Below the pieces are notes generated by a model. The model ran no database searches, was not told the origin of the DNA, and saw only the letters and a list, made by a program, of their open reading frames with translations. Source: Alphaproteobacteria bacterium (GTDB lineage: Bacteria > Pseudomonadota > Alphaproteobacteria > Sphingomonadales > Emcibacteraceae). From it: a DNA stretch of 18,566 bases. The stretch spans positions 1 to 18,566 of the forward strand of contig JAUILB010000017.1 of assembly GCA_030432815.1 (NCBI GenBank). The letters run 5' to 3'. Below are positions 1-7,248 of the stretch, one piece after another (the first letter of the stretch is position 1; each line of letters begins with the position of its first letter). The position numbers and the translations under genes are program-made.

Positions 1-510
1 CCGCGCATAAAGCGACACCGGTTCCTCACAAATTTTTCGAACCACAGTGTTTGCCACTACGAGATCCTGTTCAACCAGAAACGCAATATCAAGAGTTCCC
101 ATCTTTACGCTTTCATAAAGTTCCCGGTCATTCATAATTTTAAAGGAAACCTGAATATCTGGTGCCGCTTTATTAATTTTATGTAGAAGATCAGGTAGAC
201 GGTAAGTGCTTATGGTCTCCACAGCACCAATAGTAAGACGCCCTGCAATCCTTGGCATGTTCTGCACTGCTTCAATACCATCTCGGCTCAAATCAACAAT
301 CTGTCTGGCATATTTATGAAACCGCTTTCCCGCCTCGGTTAATGTAATACCCTTACGGTCGCGAATGAATAATTCCGCACCTACACTATGTTCAAGTGAT
401 TTGATCTGCGCCGTTACACTTGAATGCGCGTAATTAAGCTGATTTGCCGCCTTGCTGAAGCTGGCATAACTGGCAATTGAAAGAAATGTTTTAAGTTCGG
501 TAATTTTCAT
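1..510 (-). CDS. LysR-family transcriptional regulator (C-terminus outside window)
   Basis: The first 170 codons of a LysR-type regulator are visible; the gene runs off the left edge. Translation begins MKITELKTFLSIASYASFSK. Residues 1-60 form the winged helix-turn-helix, with AANQLNYAHSSVTAQIKSLE as recognition region followed by the wing GAELFIRDRKGITLTEAGKR. From about residue 88 the periplasmic-binding-like effector domain starts (RLTIGAVETISTYRLPDLL). LysR regulators usually bind a small co-inducer and control a divergent target while repressing themselves. The divergent neighbour here is the membrane protein/cyclase pair at 613-1547, so that pair is the likely target (inference). The effector pocket is incomplete, so no ligand can be proposed. 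Confidence 0.93.
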   Translation of the reverse strand, partial: MKITELKTFLSIASYASFSKAANQLNYAHSSVTAQIKSLEHSVGAELFIRDRKGITLTEAGKRFHKYARQIVDLSRDGIEAVQNMPRIAGRLTIGAVETISTYRLPDLLHKINKAAPDIQVSFKIMNDRELYESVKMGTLDIAFLVEQDLVVANTVVRKICEEPVSLYAR

Positions 511-519
511 AATTCAATA

Positions 520-561
520 ATTTCGAATTCTAATATTTATAAAATTCAATTTATTCGAAAT
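520..561. promoter_or_regulatory. Inverted repeat in LysR divergent spacer, candidate operator
   Basis: The 102-nt spacer between the LysR gene and the 85-aa ORF carries the 9-mer ATTTCGAAT at 520-528 and its exact reverse complement ATTCGAAAT at 553-561. Each copy holds a TTCGAA core; the cores are 32 bp apart, about three helical turns, so both would lie on the same DNA face. LysR tetramers typically occupy a recognition and an activation half-site in such spacers. That this is the operator is inference; the sequence is AT-rich and no footprint is available. Confidence 0.45.
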
Positions 562-612
562 AAAAAACATTGTAAATGCTATTCTGAATAACAGCAAAGC
601 TGAGTTGCAAAT

Positions 613-870
613 ATGGAAATGATCATCAATATTGTTGGCTGGATAGGCGCAGTTTCACTTCTGGTTGGTTATTTGCTGGTATCGAACGGTAAGCTTCACG
701 GAAAATCCTATACTTATCAGGCACTAAATATGATAGGAAGCGGCGGCTTTATCATAAATTCATATTATTTTGGCGCAATGCCGTCAGTCGGACTCAACAT
801 CATTTGGATGATTATTGGGGTTCATACTGTTTTTATTTTATTCAGAAAAAATCGGAGCACTAAAAAATGA
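613..870 (+). CDS. Small CBU_0592-like membrane protein
   Basis: This 85-aa protein is almost entirely hydrophobic. It has about three membrane segments (residues 4-24, 36-55 and 58-77) and a basic tail RKNRSTKK. The opening (I/V)GWIGAVSLLVGYLLVSNGKL and the YQALNMIGSGGF segment resemble the small CBU_0592-like domain family, whose function is unknown. A second ATG lies two codons in (MIINIVGW), and no strong Shine-Dalgarno distinguishes the two starts. The stop overlaps the next gene by four bases (ATGA), so the two are translationally coupled. It may be an accessory membrane component for the cyclase's substrate, but that is only inferred from coupling. Confidence 0.75.
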   Translation: MEMIINIVGWIGAVSLLVGYLLVSNGKLHGKSYTYQALNMIGSGGFIINSYYFGAMPSVGLNIIWMIIGVHTVFILFRKNRSTKK

Positions 871-1547
871 GTATCTTTAAACAAGGCAATTTTACACTTA
901 TTGATGTAAGTCATACTGTTTGTGATGGCATGATCACCTATAAAGGGCTACCCGCACCAATTATTTGTGATTACCTGAACAGGGAGGCTTCAAAAGAATT
1001 TTACGAGGAAGGAACAAGTTTCCAGATTGGAACCATTACCATGGCATCAAATACGGGAACATATGTTGATGCGCCCTTTCATCGTTACGTGGACGGTAAG
1101 GACCTTTCAGAAATTGCACTTTCTTCACTGGCAAACCTCGACGGGATAAAGATAACAGTTGATCAATCAGTTACTAAAATTGGTGTCGAATTTTTCAAAG
1201 ACAAAGATATCGAAGGCAAGGCCGTCTTAATCGCCACAAACTGGTCACGGCACTGGAGAAGCGATCAATATTTTGAAAATCACCCCTTCGTTGACGAAGA
1301 AGCAGCAACATATCTGAAAAACCATAAAGCCGCGTTTGTTGGGATTGACAGCTATAACATTGATGACACAAGTGGAAATGCACGACCATGCCACAGTGTT
1401 CTATTGCATCACGACATCCCTATTTGCGAGCACATGACAAATTTATCATTATTACCTGACAATAATTTTAAATTTCATGCGGTTCCTGTAAAAATCAAGG
1501 GAATGGGTACCTTCCCCGTTCGTGCATTTGGGATCGTCAATAATTAG
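867..1547 (+). CDS. Cyclase-family (kynurenine formamidase-like) hydrolase with variant metal motif
   Basis: This 226-aa protein has the putative-cyclase / kynurenine-formamidase fold (PF04199): opening LIDVSHTVCDGMITYKGLP, metal-motif region near residues 60-75, the DSYNIDD loop at 161-167 and the C-terminal CHSVLLHHDIPICE at 175-188. Characterised members (KynB, isatin hydrolase) are metal-dependent amidohydrolases with HxGTHxDxPxH. Here the motif reads N-T-G-T-Y-V-D-A-P-F-H (62-72), so the first two histidines are Asn62 and Tyr66, while Asp68, His72, His176 and Glu188 remain. This looks like a recognised NTGTY subgroup rather than decay, since the rest is intact. The substrate is not identifiable; formylkynurenine should not be assumed. 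It is coupled to the upstream membrane protein and probably controlled by the divergent LysR regulator. Confidence 0.82.
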   Translation: MSIFKQGNFTLIDVSHTVCDGMITYKGLPAPIICDYLNREASKEFYEEGTSFQIGTITMASNTGTYVDAPFHRYVDGKDLSEIALSSLANLDGIKITVDQSVTKIGVEFFKDKDIEGKAVLIATNWSRHWRSDQYFENHPFVDEEAATYLKNHKAAFVGIDSYNIDDTSGNARPCHSVLLHHDIPICEHMTNLSLLPDNNFKFHAVPVKIKGMGTFPVRAFGIVNN

Positions 1548-1611
1548 CTTTTATGGGGCTCGATCCGGGTAAAAATTACTATTTATTATGGATGGTGATG
1601 CCTTTTATTTT

Positions 1612-2757
1612 TCATCTCGGTAATAAATTTTTCACTTTATCCATGAACTTTTTTGCCTTTGCCATATAATAGGAAAAGCGTCCCATAAAAGTCGGCGGAA
1701 AAAATATATATTCATCAAGAGTGGATATTATTGCTGCGCCTATATCGGCCTTATAACCAGTATCACCTAACCCTAAATCATAATATTTTTTTCCAGATTC
1801 GATTGCCTGCACGATAATAGCTATGACTATAGCTATCCCGGTACCATATTTAGCAACATCCTTATCATAACTTCTACACATACTGTAGCGGGTATCTTCA
1901 GTATCCATTTCCAATGAATAACTAACCGGCTTATCGTTAAGATACATTATCCAGACGTTCATAGCGCGCCTGAACCATGCATCTTCAACTAGCGAATTCC
2001 AATAAATTTGATTAACACTTCCAACAAATTTTGCGTGATCTTTTTCTCCAATCCACGCATTACTTTCAACGACCTCAACTTCCTTAAAAATTTTAGCCCA
2101 CTCATCTTGTGATAAGTCATTATAATGCTTCAATTTTACGTTGCCAATTTTTGCCATATTTCTTTTGCGGCTGCGGATTTTGGATTTCTTTTTGCTATTT
2201 AAAGAAGCCATGAACTCCTCTTCGCTAGACCAAAAATTCATTCCAAAATTTTGGTCGCGCTGTCTTGAAATAAGCTTCCAATTATTCTTAAGCAATTGCG
2301 CTTTAAGGTTTGTTATGAATTCATCTTCCCGATGAACATAATCCATTCTAAAACCTGATGTCCTGAAGCCTTCTGATTTAACAATTTCAAAAATCTTATC
2401 AGCGATGTTTTTGATGAGCTCAGGATCTGGTCCCGTATTAGGTATGCCTCTCTGAGGGAAATAACTTCCGGCGAGTGAGGCAAAATAAAAAGGACCTACA
2501 GCCTGGATTCCGTATGCAATTATAGCATGATTGTCATAACTTCCATCCACTGGTTCGTATTTTATGTCACCCTGCCAACTCTCAATGTTTTCTTTTTGTA
2601 TTTTCCATGCTTCAAACCAAGCTTTATTCAAAAATTGTTCATTTTCCCGACAGGCTTCATTAATTTTGGACCATTCACAGTTTTTCATATTTTGATTTTC
2701 GTTTTTGGTTTTTGACAGTAAGAATATCACACTTGTTATCTCACTGATAAAAAACAT
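1612..2757 (-). CDS. FemAB/BioF2-like GNAT acyltransferase (first of two)
   Basis: This GNAT-superfamily protein is of the FemAB/BioF2-like type (PF13480), a group including peptidoglycan aminoacyltransferases and exopolysaccharide or lipid acyltransferases. The central basic stretch NSKKKSKIRSRKRNMAKI, then PVSYSLEMD, YGTGIAIVIAI and YDLGLGDTGYKADIG in the last third are the family signature; the GDTGYK segment is the conserved end of the acyl-donor fold. The longest ORF has 381 residues, but its first 23 (MFFISEITSVIFLLSK...) look like translated leader. The ATG at 2688 (MKNCEWSKINEACREN) better matches a family N-terminus; neither start has a clear Shine-Dalgarno. No signal peptide is convincing, so it is probably cytoplasmic. 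It belongs to a trio with the ATP-grasp gene and a second GNAT. Donor and acceptor are unknown. Confidence 0.75.
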   Translation of the reverse strand: MFFISEITSVIFLLSKTKNENQNMKNCEWSKINEACRENEQFLNKAWFEAWKIQKENIESWQGDIKYEPVDGSYDNHAIIAYGIQAVGPFYFASLAGSYFPQRGIPNTGPDPELIKNIADKIFEIVKSEGFRTSGFRMDYVHREDEFITNLKAQLLKNNWKLISRQRDQNFGMNFWSSEEEFMASLNSKKKSKIRSRKRNMAKIGNVKLKHYNDLSQDEWAKIFKEVEVVESNAWIGEKDHAKFVGSVNQIYWNSLVEDAWFRRAMNVWIMYLNDKPVSYSLEMDTEDTRYSMCRSYDKDVAKYGTGIAIVIAIIVQAIESGKKYYDLGLGDTGYKADIGAAIISTLDEYIFFPPTFMGRFSYYMAKAKKFMDKVKNLLPR

Positions 2758-2971
2758 AAAAAAGTTAAATTATATTTAAATACTTATGGAACTTGCTAGA
2801 ATAGATTTAGCAATATTATTAACCAAAAATTAGCCATGAACTTTCGACAGTTAGATTTATCATAGTGTTAAGTTGCATCTATGAAAAAATACGCCACAAA
2901 CCAGAAGACATGATTACATAACACTCCATTCACAGAAATTTATATCCGCAAAATATCTGTCACAAAGAAGT

Positions 2972-4102
2972 TTACAATTTAAAGATTTTATTCACATGAA
3001 ATACAGGGTCCAGAATCACCTGCCAAATGTAACGTCTTTGACTTTTTGAATAGGAAAAATAAAGCCACGGTTTTTTAAGAAGCGGTTTTATAGCACGGCC
3101 CGGCGAAAATATTATGCCACAAGCCCCTTCTTTTTTGAAATCTTTGCCTTGCACGTATTGAACCGCTGCTTCTGGGAAATTAAGACCTTGCCACATAGCC
3201 GACGCAATAGTAAACCAAAAACGGGGATTGCATTCAAGGATGTAAATTTCATCAGTCTTATAGTCCAACCTTAGATCGAAGTTTGCCGCGCCGCTATAAT
3301 TGACCAATTTGACAATTTTCTCTCCAAGCGCCTCAATACGTTCATGCGAACAATACTCAATAACATCCGGCTGCTTAACCAATTGCACGGCCTTAACCTT
3401 TATGTTCCCATTTTCAGCAATTACACTGTATCCTGCATCATATCCGTCAATATATGTCTGCAACAAAACAGGCAATTTATCTGTCCCAAGCTCATTTTGG
3501 ATATACCAGCTAAGATGGTCATAAGAATCCAGCTTTCTTATACCTTCACTCGCTTCTCCGAATAACGGCTTAAGGATCAGTGGAAAGCAGATATTGTTTT
3601 CTATCTCATCACGCAGTCTTTCGTCAAAAATTACACTATCGTCAATTAATATTGATTCCGGAGTTTTCAAACCAGCTTTTGCAACACGTTGGCCAAACAA
3701 CCACTTGTTATCAAGCCGCTCAAGTTCTTTTGCGCTCATTGTCGGGAAAATTTGTTGATCAGAAAATGCATTTTTATATTTTTCGATAAAACCACTAGCA
3801 TCCAGATCGCCGGGAAGGATGACTTCTATCTCATTTTCCCTACAATAATTCTGTAAAAATGCGACACTTTTTTCCTGATCTTCCTCTCCGGATTTCCACG
3901 GAGTCCAAGCAAATTTCTTCTTATAACGTGTGTATTTTACCAGACTGTCTTCAGATTCAGCAACCACATGAATATTTTTAAATCTGGGATACAGGCAGTA
4001 AAGCACCTTTACATTAAGAGTATCACTACCAGAAAGTAGGAGCAGCTTTGTGTCGGATTTTGGCATTTTTAATTTCATTTTAATTATATGTCTGGCCACC
4101 AT
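2972..4102 (-). CDS. ATP-grasp ligase (carboxylate-amine/thiol ligase type)
   Basis: This 376-aa ATP-grasp protein would activate a carboxylate as acyl-phosphate and join it to an amine or thiol. Residues 17-110 form the pre-ATP-grasp Rossmann part (KLLLLSGSDTLNVKVLYCLY, VILPGDLDASGF). Residues 131-320 hold the grasp domain: LDNKWLFGQRVAKAGLKTP, the nucleotide lysine K178 in LILKPLFGEASEGI, and the Mg-binding ECNPR at 290-294. All essential-looking residues are present. The C-terminal 55 residues are basic and aromatic and may contact membrane or polymer. Met9 and Met13 are alternative starts; none has a good ribosome site. It sits between two GNAT acyltransferases and is divergent from the second, suggesting a shared amide-forming pathway (inference). 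The substrate cannot be read from sequence. Confidence 0.82.
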   Translation of the reverse strand: MVARHIIKMKLKMPKSDTKLLLLSGSDTLNVKVLYCLYPRFKNIHVVAESEDSLVKYTRYKKKFAWTPWKSGEEDQEKSVAFLQNYCRENEIEVILPGDLDASGFIEKYKNAFSDQQIFPTMSAKELERLDNKWLFGQRVAKAGLKTPESILIDDSVIFDERLRDEIENNICFPLILKPLFGEASEGIRKLDSYDHLSWYIQNELGTDKLPVLLQTYIDGYDAGYSVIAENGNIKVKAVQLVKQPDVIEYCSHERIEALGEKIVKLVNYSGAANFDLRLDYKTDEIYILECNPRFWFTIASAMWQGLNFPEAAVQYVQGKDFKKEGACGIIFSPGRAIKPLLKKPWLYFSYSKSQRRYIWQVILDPVFHVNKIFKL

Positions 4103-4263
4103 ATATCATATCAATTATTAAAAATCTTTTAGAAAGCAAATAGATCACCATTCCAAACCCACCTGAGAAAAATATTGCGGAATTAACAGATATTTAAACA
4201 AAATATGCAAATGTCTCCTTTCTTAAACAGTTGGTAAATAGTCCATAAAGAAAAGAAACGAAA
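4103..4263. other. Divergent spacer between ATP-grasp and second GNAT genes
   Basis: This 161-nt AT-rich spacer separates two divergent genes and should hold both promoters. I see no convincing -35/-10 pair, inverted repeat or terminator in it. A purine-rich AAAGAAAAGAAACGAAA just before 4264 may serve as a weak ribosome site for the plus-strand gene. Confidence 0.4.
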
Positions 4264-5211
4264 ATGGCGGAAATTAAATTTAAAGTCGACAGGACCCCAC
4301 TTACTTTCACAGTTATTCAGGAACCTATTTACGAAAAATTTTTTGATCTGAAATCTTTTGAGGTAATACCGTGTATTTATAGCGCCAATGACAATCGTTT
4401 TACCAATGCGCCGGATTTTTTTGACCCTGAAGACAGTGAAGGATTTTATTTTTCATCCGTTCCAACACGTGATGATTTAAAACCTATTTATAATTGCAAT
4501 GGTTATATCAGATATGTTGCCAAAACCCATGAACAGGCCTACATGGATGTATCGGGAAATTTTGATGACTATTGGGAAAAATTTTCTTCAAAATCAAGGT
4601 CTACGCTTAAACGCAAAACAAAGAGAATTGAAAAACTTTCCGGTGGCAAACTGGACTGGCGTATTTATCAGACACCTGATGAAATAGCAGATTTCTTTAA
4701 CTTAGCCCGTGAAATATCAAAAGAAACCTATCAGGAAACCTGGCTTAATCTGGGTTTGCCGGATGATGAGGCATATTTTAAGGAGATGATGTCAAAGGCT
4801 GCCAAAGGCGAAGTCAGAGGATATTTATTATTTATGGATGGTAAAGCCGTAAGCTATCTGCATTGTCCAATTACTAATCGGGCCGCAGAATTCGCCTATC
4901 TTGGTTACCTGCCTGACTATTCAAACCTGTCTGTCGGAACAGTTTTATTTATTGCTGCCCTTGAAGATATATTTAATGACCAAGACATAGATTATTTTGA
5001 TTTCCAACAAGGCGACACTGTGCATAAAAGACGCTTTGCTACTGGATATATTAAATGCGCAAATATAATGTACCTAAAAAATACTTTACCCAACAAGTTA
5101 TGGATTTATTCCAATCATGTTATGAATATTACAGTTAAATTCATAATATCGGTCCTCAATAAACTCGGAATTAAGGAAAAACTGAAAAAACGGTTAAAAG
5201 ATCATATCTAG
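4264..5211 (+). CDS. FemAB/BioF2-like GNAT acyltransferase (second of two)
   Basis: This 315-aa protein shares the architecture of the minus-strand acyltransferase at 1612-2757 but is strongly diverged. It has a basic stretch FSSKSRSTLKRKTKRIEKL near 107-125, GKAVSYLHCP near 190-201, the helix YSNLSVGTVLFIAALEDIF, and YFDFQQGDTVHKRRFATGY near 240-258, matching the GDTxYK region of the other copy. These features place it in the BioF2-like GNAT group (PF13480). The C-terminal 40 residues (MNITVKFIISVLNKLG then KEKLKKRLKDHI) form an amphipathic to basic tail that could bind the membrane. Proteins of this group transfer acyl or aminoacyl groups to polysaccharide, lipid or peptide acceptors; which applies here is unknown. 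The start lies shortly downstream of a purine-rich stretch. Confidence 0.75.
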   Translation: MAEIKFKVDRTPLTFTVIQEPIYEKFFDLKSFEVIPCIYSANDNRFTNAPDFFDPEDSEGFYFSSVPTRDDLKPIYNCNGYIRYVAKTHEQAYMDVSGNFDDYWEKFSSKSRSTLKRKTKRIEKLSGGKLDWRIYQTPDEIADFFNLAREISKETYQETWLNLGLPDDEAYFKEMMSKAAKGEVRGYLLFMDGKAVSYLHCPITNRAAEFAYLGYLPDYSNLSVGTVLFIAALEDIFNDQDIDYFDFQQGDTVHKRRFATGYIKCANIMYLKNTLPNKLWIYSNHVMNITVKFIISVLNKLGIKEKLKKRLKDHI

Positions 5212-5227
5212 CAACAATCACATTATA

Positions 5228-5256
5228 TTGACTTCACTGCCGTTTCGACTTAAAAC
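5228..5256 (+). promoter_or_regulatory. Candidate sigma-70 promoter for the ACT-domain gene
   Basis: TTGACT at 5228-5233 (5/6 to the -35 consensus) is followed after exactly 17 bp by TAAAAC at 5251-5256 (4/6 to the -10). Predicted transcription would start near 5262, giving a leader of about 130 nt before the ACT-domain ATG. Found by eye; AT-rich DNA yields chance matches. Confidence 0.42.
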
Positions 5257-5311
5257 TTTTTCTATTATGAATATGCCCTCTTTAAACAAACGAATGTCTC
5301 GAATTACCACC

Positions 5312-5351
5312 CCGACTCTTTAAGGGTCGGATCATGCTTGCCTATTGGCAA
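5312..5351 (+). promoter_or_regulatory. Two-hairpin 5' leader of the ACT-domain gene
   Basis: Hairpin 1: CCGACTC (5312-5318) pairs with GGGTCGG (5324-5330), seven pairs including one G-U, around a TTTAA loop. Hairpin 2: TTGCC (5338-5342) pairs with GGCAA (5347-5351) around TATT. They are seven bases apart and end about 30 nt before the ribosome site of the ACT-domain gene. No U-run follows either stem, so they are not classic terminators. An 18-codon ORF (ATG 5267, MNMPSLNKRMSRITTPTL) ends with TAA at 5321-5323, inside the loop of hairpin 1. Confidence 0.4.
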
Positions 5352-5394
5352 AATTCAATTTGATACATTTATTTTTTAAAGAGGAGCGCATAAA

Positions 5395-5703
5395 ATGAGC
5401 GCAGATTATTCACTATCTCCAACCAGTGTAAGATATTACATAACAACGGATGTCCAACCTGACGCTGTATCCCGTGTTCTGGAACTTTTTTCTGTCAGGG
5501 GGGTTACTCCGGACCTTCTTAAAGTTAATCAGTATAAACATGCCCCAGATGTTCGTCAGAATTTAAGTTTTGAAATTCATGTATCCGGTCTTGCAGAGAA
5601 AACATATGAAACCATACTTCAGAAACTTCTCTCACAGATTGGTATTCAGTCAGCACGAAAAGAAAATTTCTTCGAAATAAATATACATAGAAATGCTTCT
5701 TAG
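5395..5703 (+). CDS. Small ACT-domain protein, IlvM-like
   Basis: This 102-aa soluble protein opens with a short tail and then RYYITTDVQPDAVSRVLELF, a beta strand and helix in the pattern of an ACT domain. The PDAVSRVLELFSVRG segment resembles the PETLERVLRVVRHRG type of sequence in IlvM, the small regulatory subunit of acetolactate synthase. ACT domains bind amino acids and regulate partner enzymes. No catalytic large subunit is next to it, so a stand-alone sensor or orphan regulatory subunit is possible. The start is well supported: GAGGAG at 5381-5386 lies eight bases before ATG. Its promoter and folded leader are separate entries. The fold call rests on pattern similarity only. Confidence 0.55.
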   Translation: MSADYSLSPTSVRYYITTDVQPDAVSRVLELFSVRGVTPDLLKVNQYKHAPDVRQNLSFEIHVSGLAEKTYETILQKLLSQIGIQSARKENFFEINIHRNAS

Positions 5704-5736
5704 TGCCGCATAACAGGAATTATTATCTTCTCTATT

Positions 5737-5759
5737 ACTAGGTGATTCTAGTTTTTTTT
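5737..5759 (+). terminator. Possible weak rho-independent terminator after the ACT gene
   Basis: ACTAG (5737-5741) and CTAGT (5748-5752) form a short stem with a GTGATT loop, running straight into a T tract through 5759. The stem is only five pairs and AT-rich, so termination may be inefficient. A second imperfect hairpin follows: AACCACA at 5764-5770 against TGTGGGTT at 5782-5789. Confidence 0.45.
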
Positions 5760-5869
5760 ACAAAACCACAATTTTAAAAAATGTGGGTTCCTTTGATCCT
5801 GAAATTTAATGCAATATTCAAATTATTAATTACCATAATTTTGAAAAGACGATTGCGTGTAGTTTCCTG

Positions 5870-6017
5870 TTAACCTTTATCATGAAACCCCACTAGTCAA
5901 GGCCTACTTGTTAATCATCATGGTTAATTTTTATGGTTAAATTAAAGTTAACCGATATACAGTAACATGTTGATTTTAAAGAGTTTTTTCTATTTTTTAC
6001 GATTAACCAATTATTAA
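5870..6017. promoter_or_regulatory. Cluster of CtrA-like boxes upstream of the diguanylate cyclase
   Basis: This lies in the 429-nt gap 5704-6132, which otherwise holds only the terminator-like hairpins at its left end. GGTTAA (5935-5940) and TTAACC (5948-5953) form a perfect TTAA-N7-TTAAC box. TTAACCAATTATTAA at 6003-6017 is a second TTAA-N7-TTAA match. ATGGTTAA, the reverse complement of the CtrA half-site TTAACCAT, occurs at 5920-5927 and 5933-5940. TTAA cores at 5911, 5924 and 5937 recur every 13 bp, and a lone TTAACC lies at 5870-5875. CtrA is the alphaproteobacterial cell-cycle regulator and recognises TTAA-N7-TTAA(C). The sites are 115-265 nt upstream of the diguanylate cyclase ATG. 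Binding is inferred, and AT-rich DNA raises chance matches. Confidence 0.5.
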
Positions 6018-6132
6018 AAGTATGAAAATATAAAATTTATCAGCAGTGCCTCCATAAAAATTTAATCAGGGCTTTTTAAGGGCACTCAAGGGAAAATAAA
6101 AACAATAATAAAATAAGTTGAGATACTAAAAG

Positions 6133-7209
6133 ATGAGCAGTTTTTTAACGTCCAGTGGCAGTGACTTTATTTATTCAACGTCGCAATCCGCACTTACATT
6201 AATGACTAAACACAAGGTTGTACCAACACCTGAAAATTATCAATTATGGTATACACATTCCGCCCAGTCAGACTTAAATTTATCAAAAACCCTTGAAAAC
6301 TTACTTGCTAAAAATATTCCTTTTGATGATGTGCTTAATAAAAAACTTTACGAGAACTTCTTCTCACGTGAACAGGAAATAAAAACCGTTAATGAAACCA
6401 GCGCTATTTTCCAAAAAGAAGTCGCAAAAATTGTAAGCATTATCAAGGATGTTGGAAAAGATACAAATAATCATTCCAAAGCGCTCGCTCAACATATCGA
6501 TACTATTGCAGATTTCGAAGGATCACAGGAACTAAAAGCGGTAATAAAACTAATCCTCGAAGATACGGATAAGATAAGACAACAGAGTGAAAAGCTAGAA
6601 AACAAACTCATGGAATCAAGCGGACGTATAAAAAACCTGCAGCGTAACCTTGATAACGCCCGTCTAGAAAGCAGAACGGATGCACTTACAAATATCGGAA
6701 ACCGGAAATATTTTGACGAACAGCTTATGGCGCAAATGAACCTCTATCGGCAAAAGAGGCAAAAATTCTGTCTGATAATTTGTGACATCGACTATTTCAA
6801 AAAATTTAATGACAATTTTGGTCATCAAATCGGTGATCAGGTATTAAAAGTGGTCGCACATGTGATAAAGAATGAAGTTGATGGCGTTGGGTTCCCTGCC
6901 CGTTATGGCGGAGAAGAATTTGCAATGTTGCTACCGAAAGCCGGAAATGATGGTGGTACAATCGTTGCAGAAACTGTTCGCAAAATTATTTCACAGCGCA
7001 CAATTAAAAATAAGGCAACCGGCGCGAACTTTGGCAAGATTACAATGTCTTTTGGTATCGCGACAATTCATGGTGATGAACCTGCCGATGATCTGATTGC
7101 GAGAGCGGATGAAGCACTTTATCTGGCAAAACAAAATGGGCGTAATCGTGTTCAAAGTGAACTGGATCTAGTTGGCGAGCAAACTCAAACTATCAAAGTT
7201 TCGGCTTAA
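6133..7209 (+). CDS. Soluble GGDEF diguanylate cyclase lacking the I-site
   Basis: This 358-aa protein makes cyclic di-GMP from two GTP. Residues 1-100 are a helical N-terminal region typical of alphaproteobacterial cyclases (KVVPTPENYQLWY near 29-41). Residues about 140-182 are probably coiled coil (IRQQSEKLENKLMESSGRI). The GGDEF domain begins at RTDALTNIGNR (181-191), with the metal aspartate in CDIDYFKKFND (D218) and the active-site GGEEF at 259-263. MSFGIA and ADEALYLAKQNGRN complete the domain, so it looks catalytically competent. The product-inhibition RxxD, expected just before FPARYGGEEF, is replaced by DGVG (250-253), so feedback inhibition there is probably absent. There are no membrane segments. 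The upstream CtrA-like boxes suggest cell-cycle-linked expression. Confidence 0.92.
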   Translation: MSSFLTSSGSDFIYSTSQSALTLMTKHKVVPTPENYQLWYTHSAQSDLNLSKTLENLLAKNIPFDDVLNKKLYENFFSREQEIKTVNETSAIFQKEVAKIVSIIKDVGKDTNNHSKALAQHIDTIADFEGSQELKAVIKLILEDTDKIRQQSEKLENKLMESSGRIKNLQRNLDNARLESRTDALTNIGNRKYFDEQLMAQMNLYRQKRQKFCLIICDIDYFKKFNDNFGHQIGDQVLKVVAHVIKNEVDGVGFPARYGGEEFAMLLPKAGNDGGTIVAETVRKIISQRTIKNKATGANFGKITMSFGIATIHGDEPADDLIARADEALYLAKQNGRNRVQSELDLVGEQTQTIKVSA

Positions 7210-7248
7210 CCGTTTTGTGCCCCAATCAATCCAATATAATTTATTGAG

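Noticed and set aside
2819..2833. TTAACC-N5-TTAG, a near CtrA box between the GNAT and ATP-grasp genes
   Set aside because: It is a single imperfect match in very AT-rich DNA, with no cluster around it.
2758..2971. Very short open frames (15 codons or fewer) in the GNAT/ATP-grasp spacer
   Set aside because: No ribosome site and no protein-like composition; I see nothing definite in this spacer.
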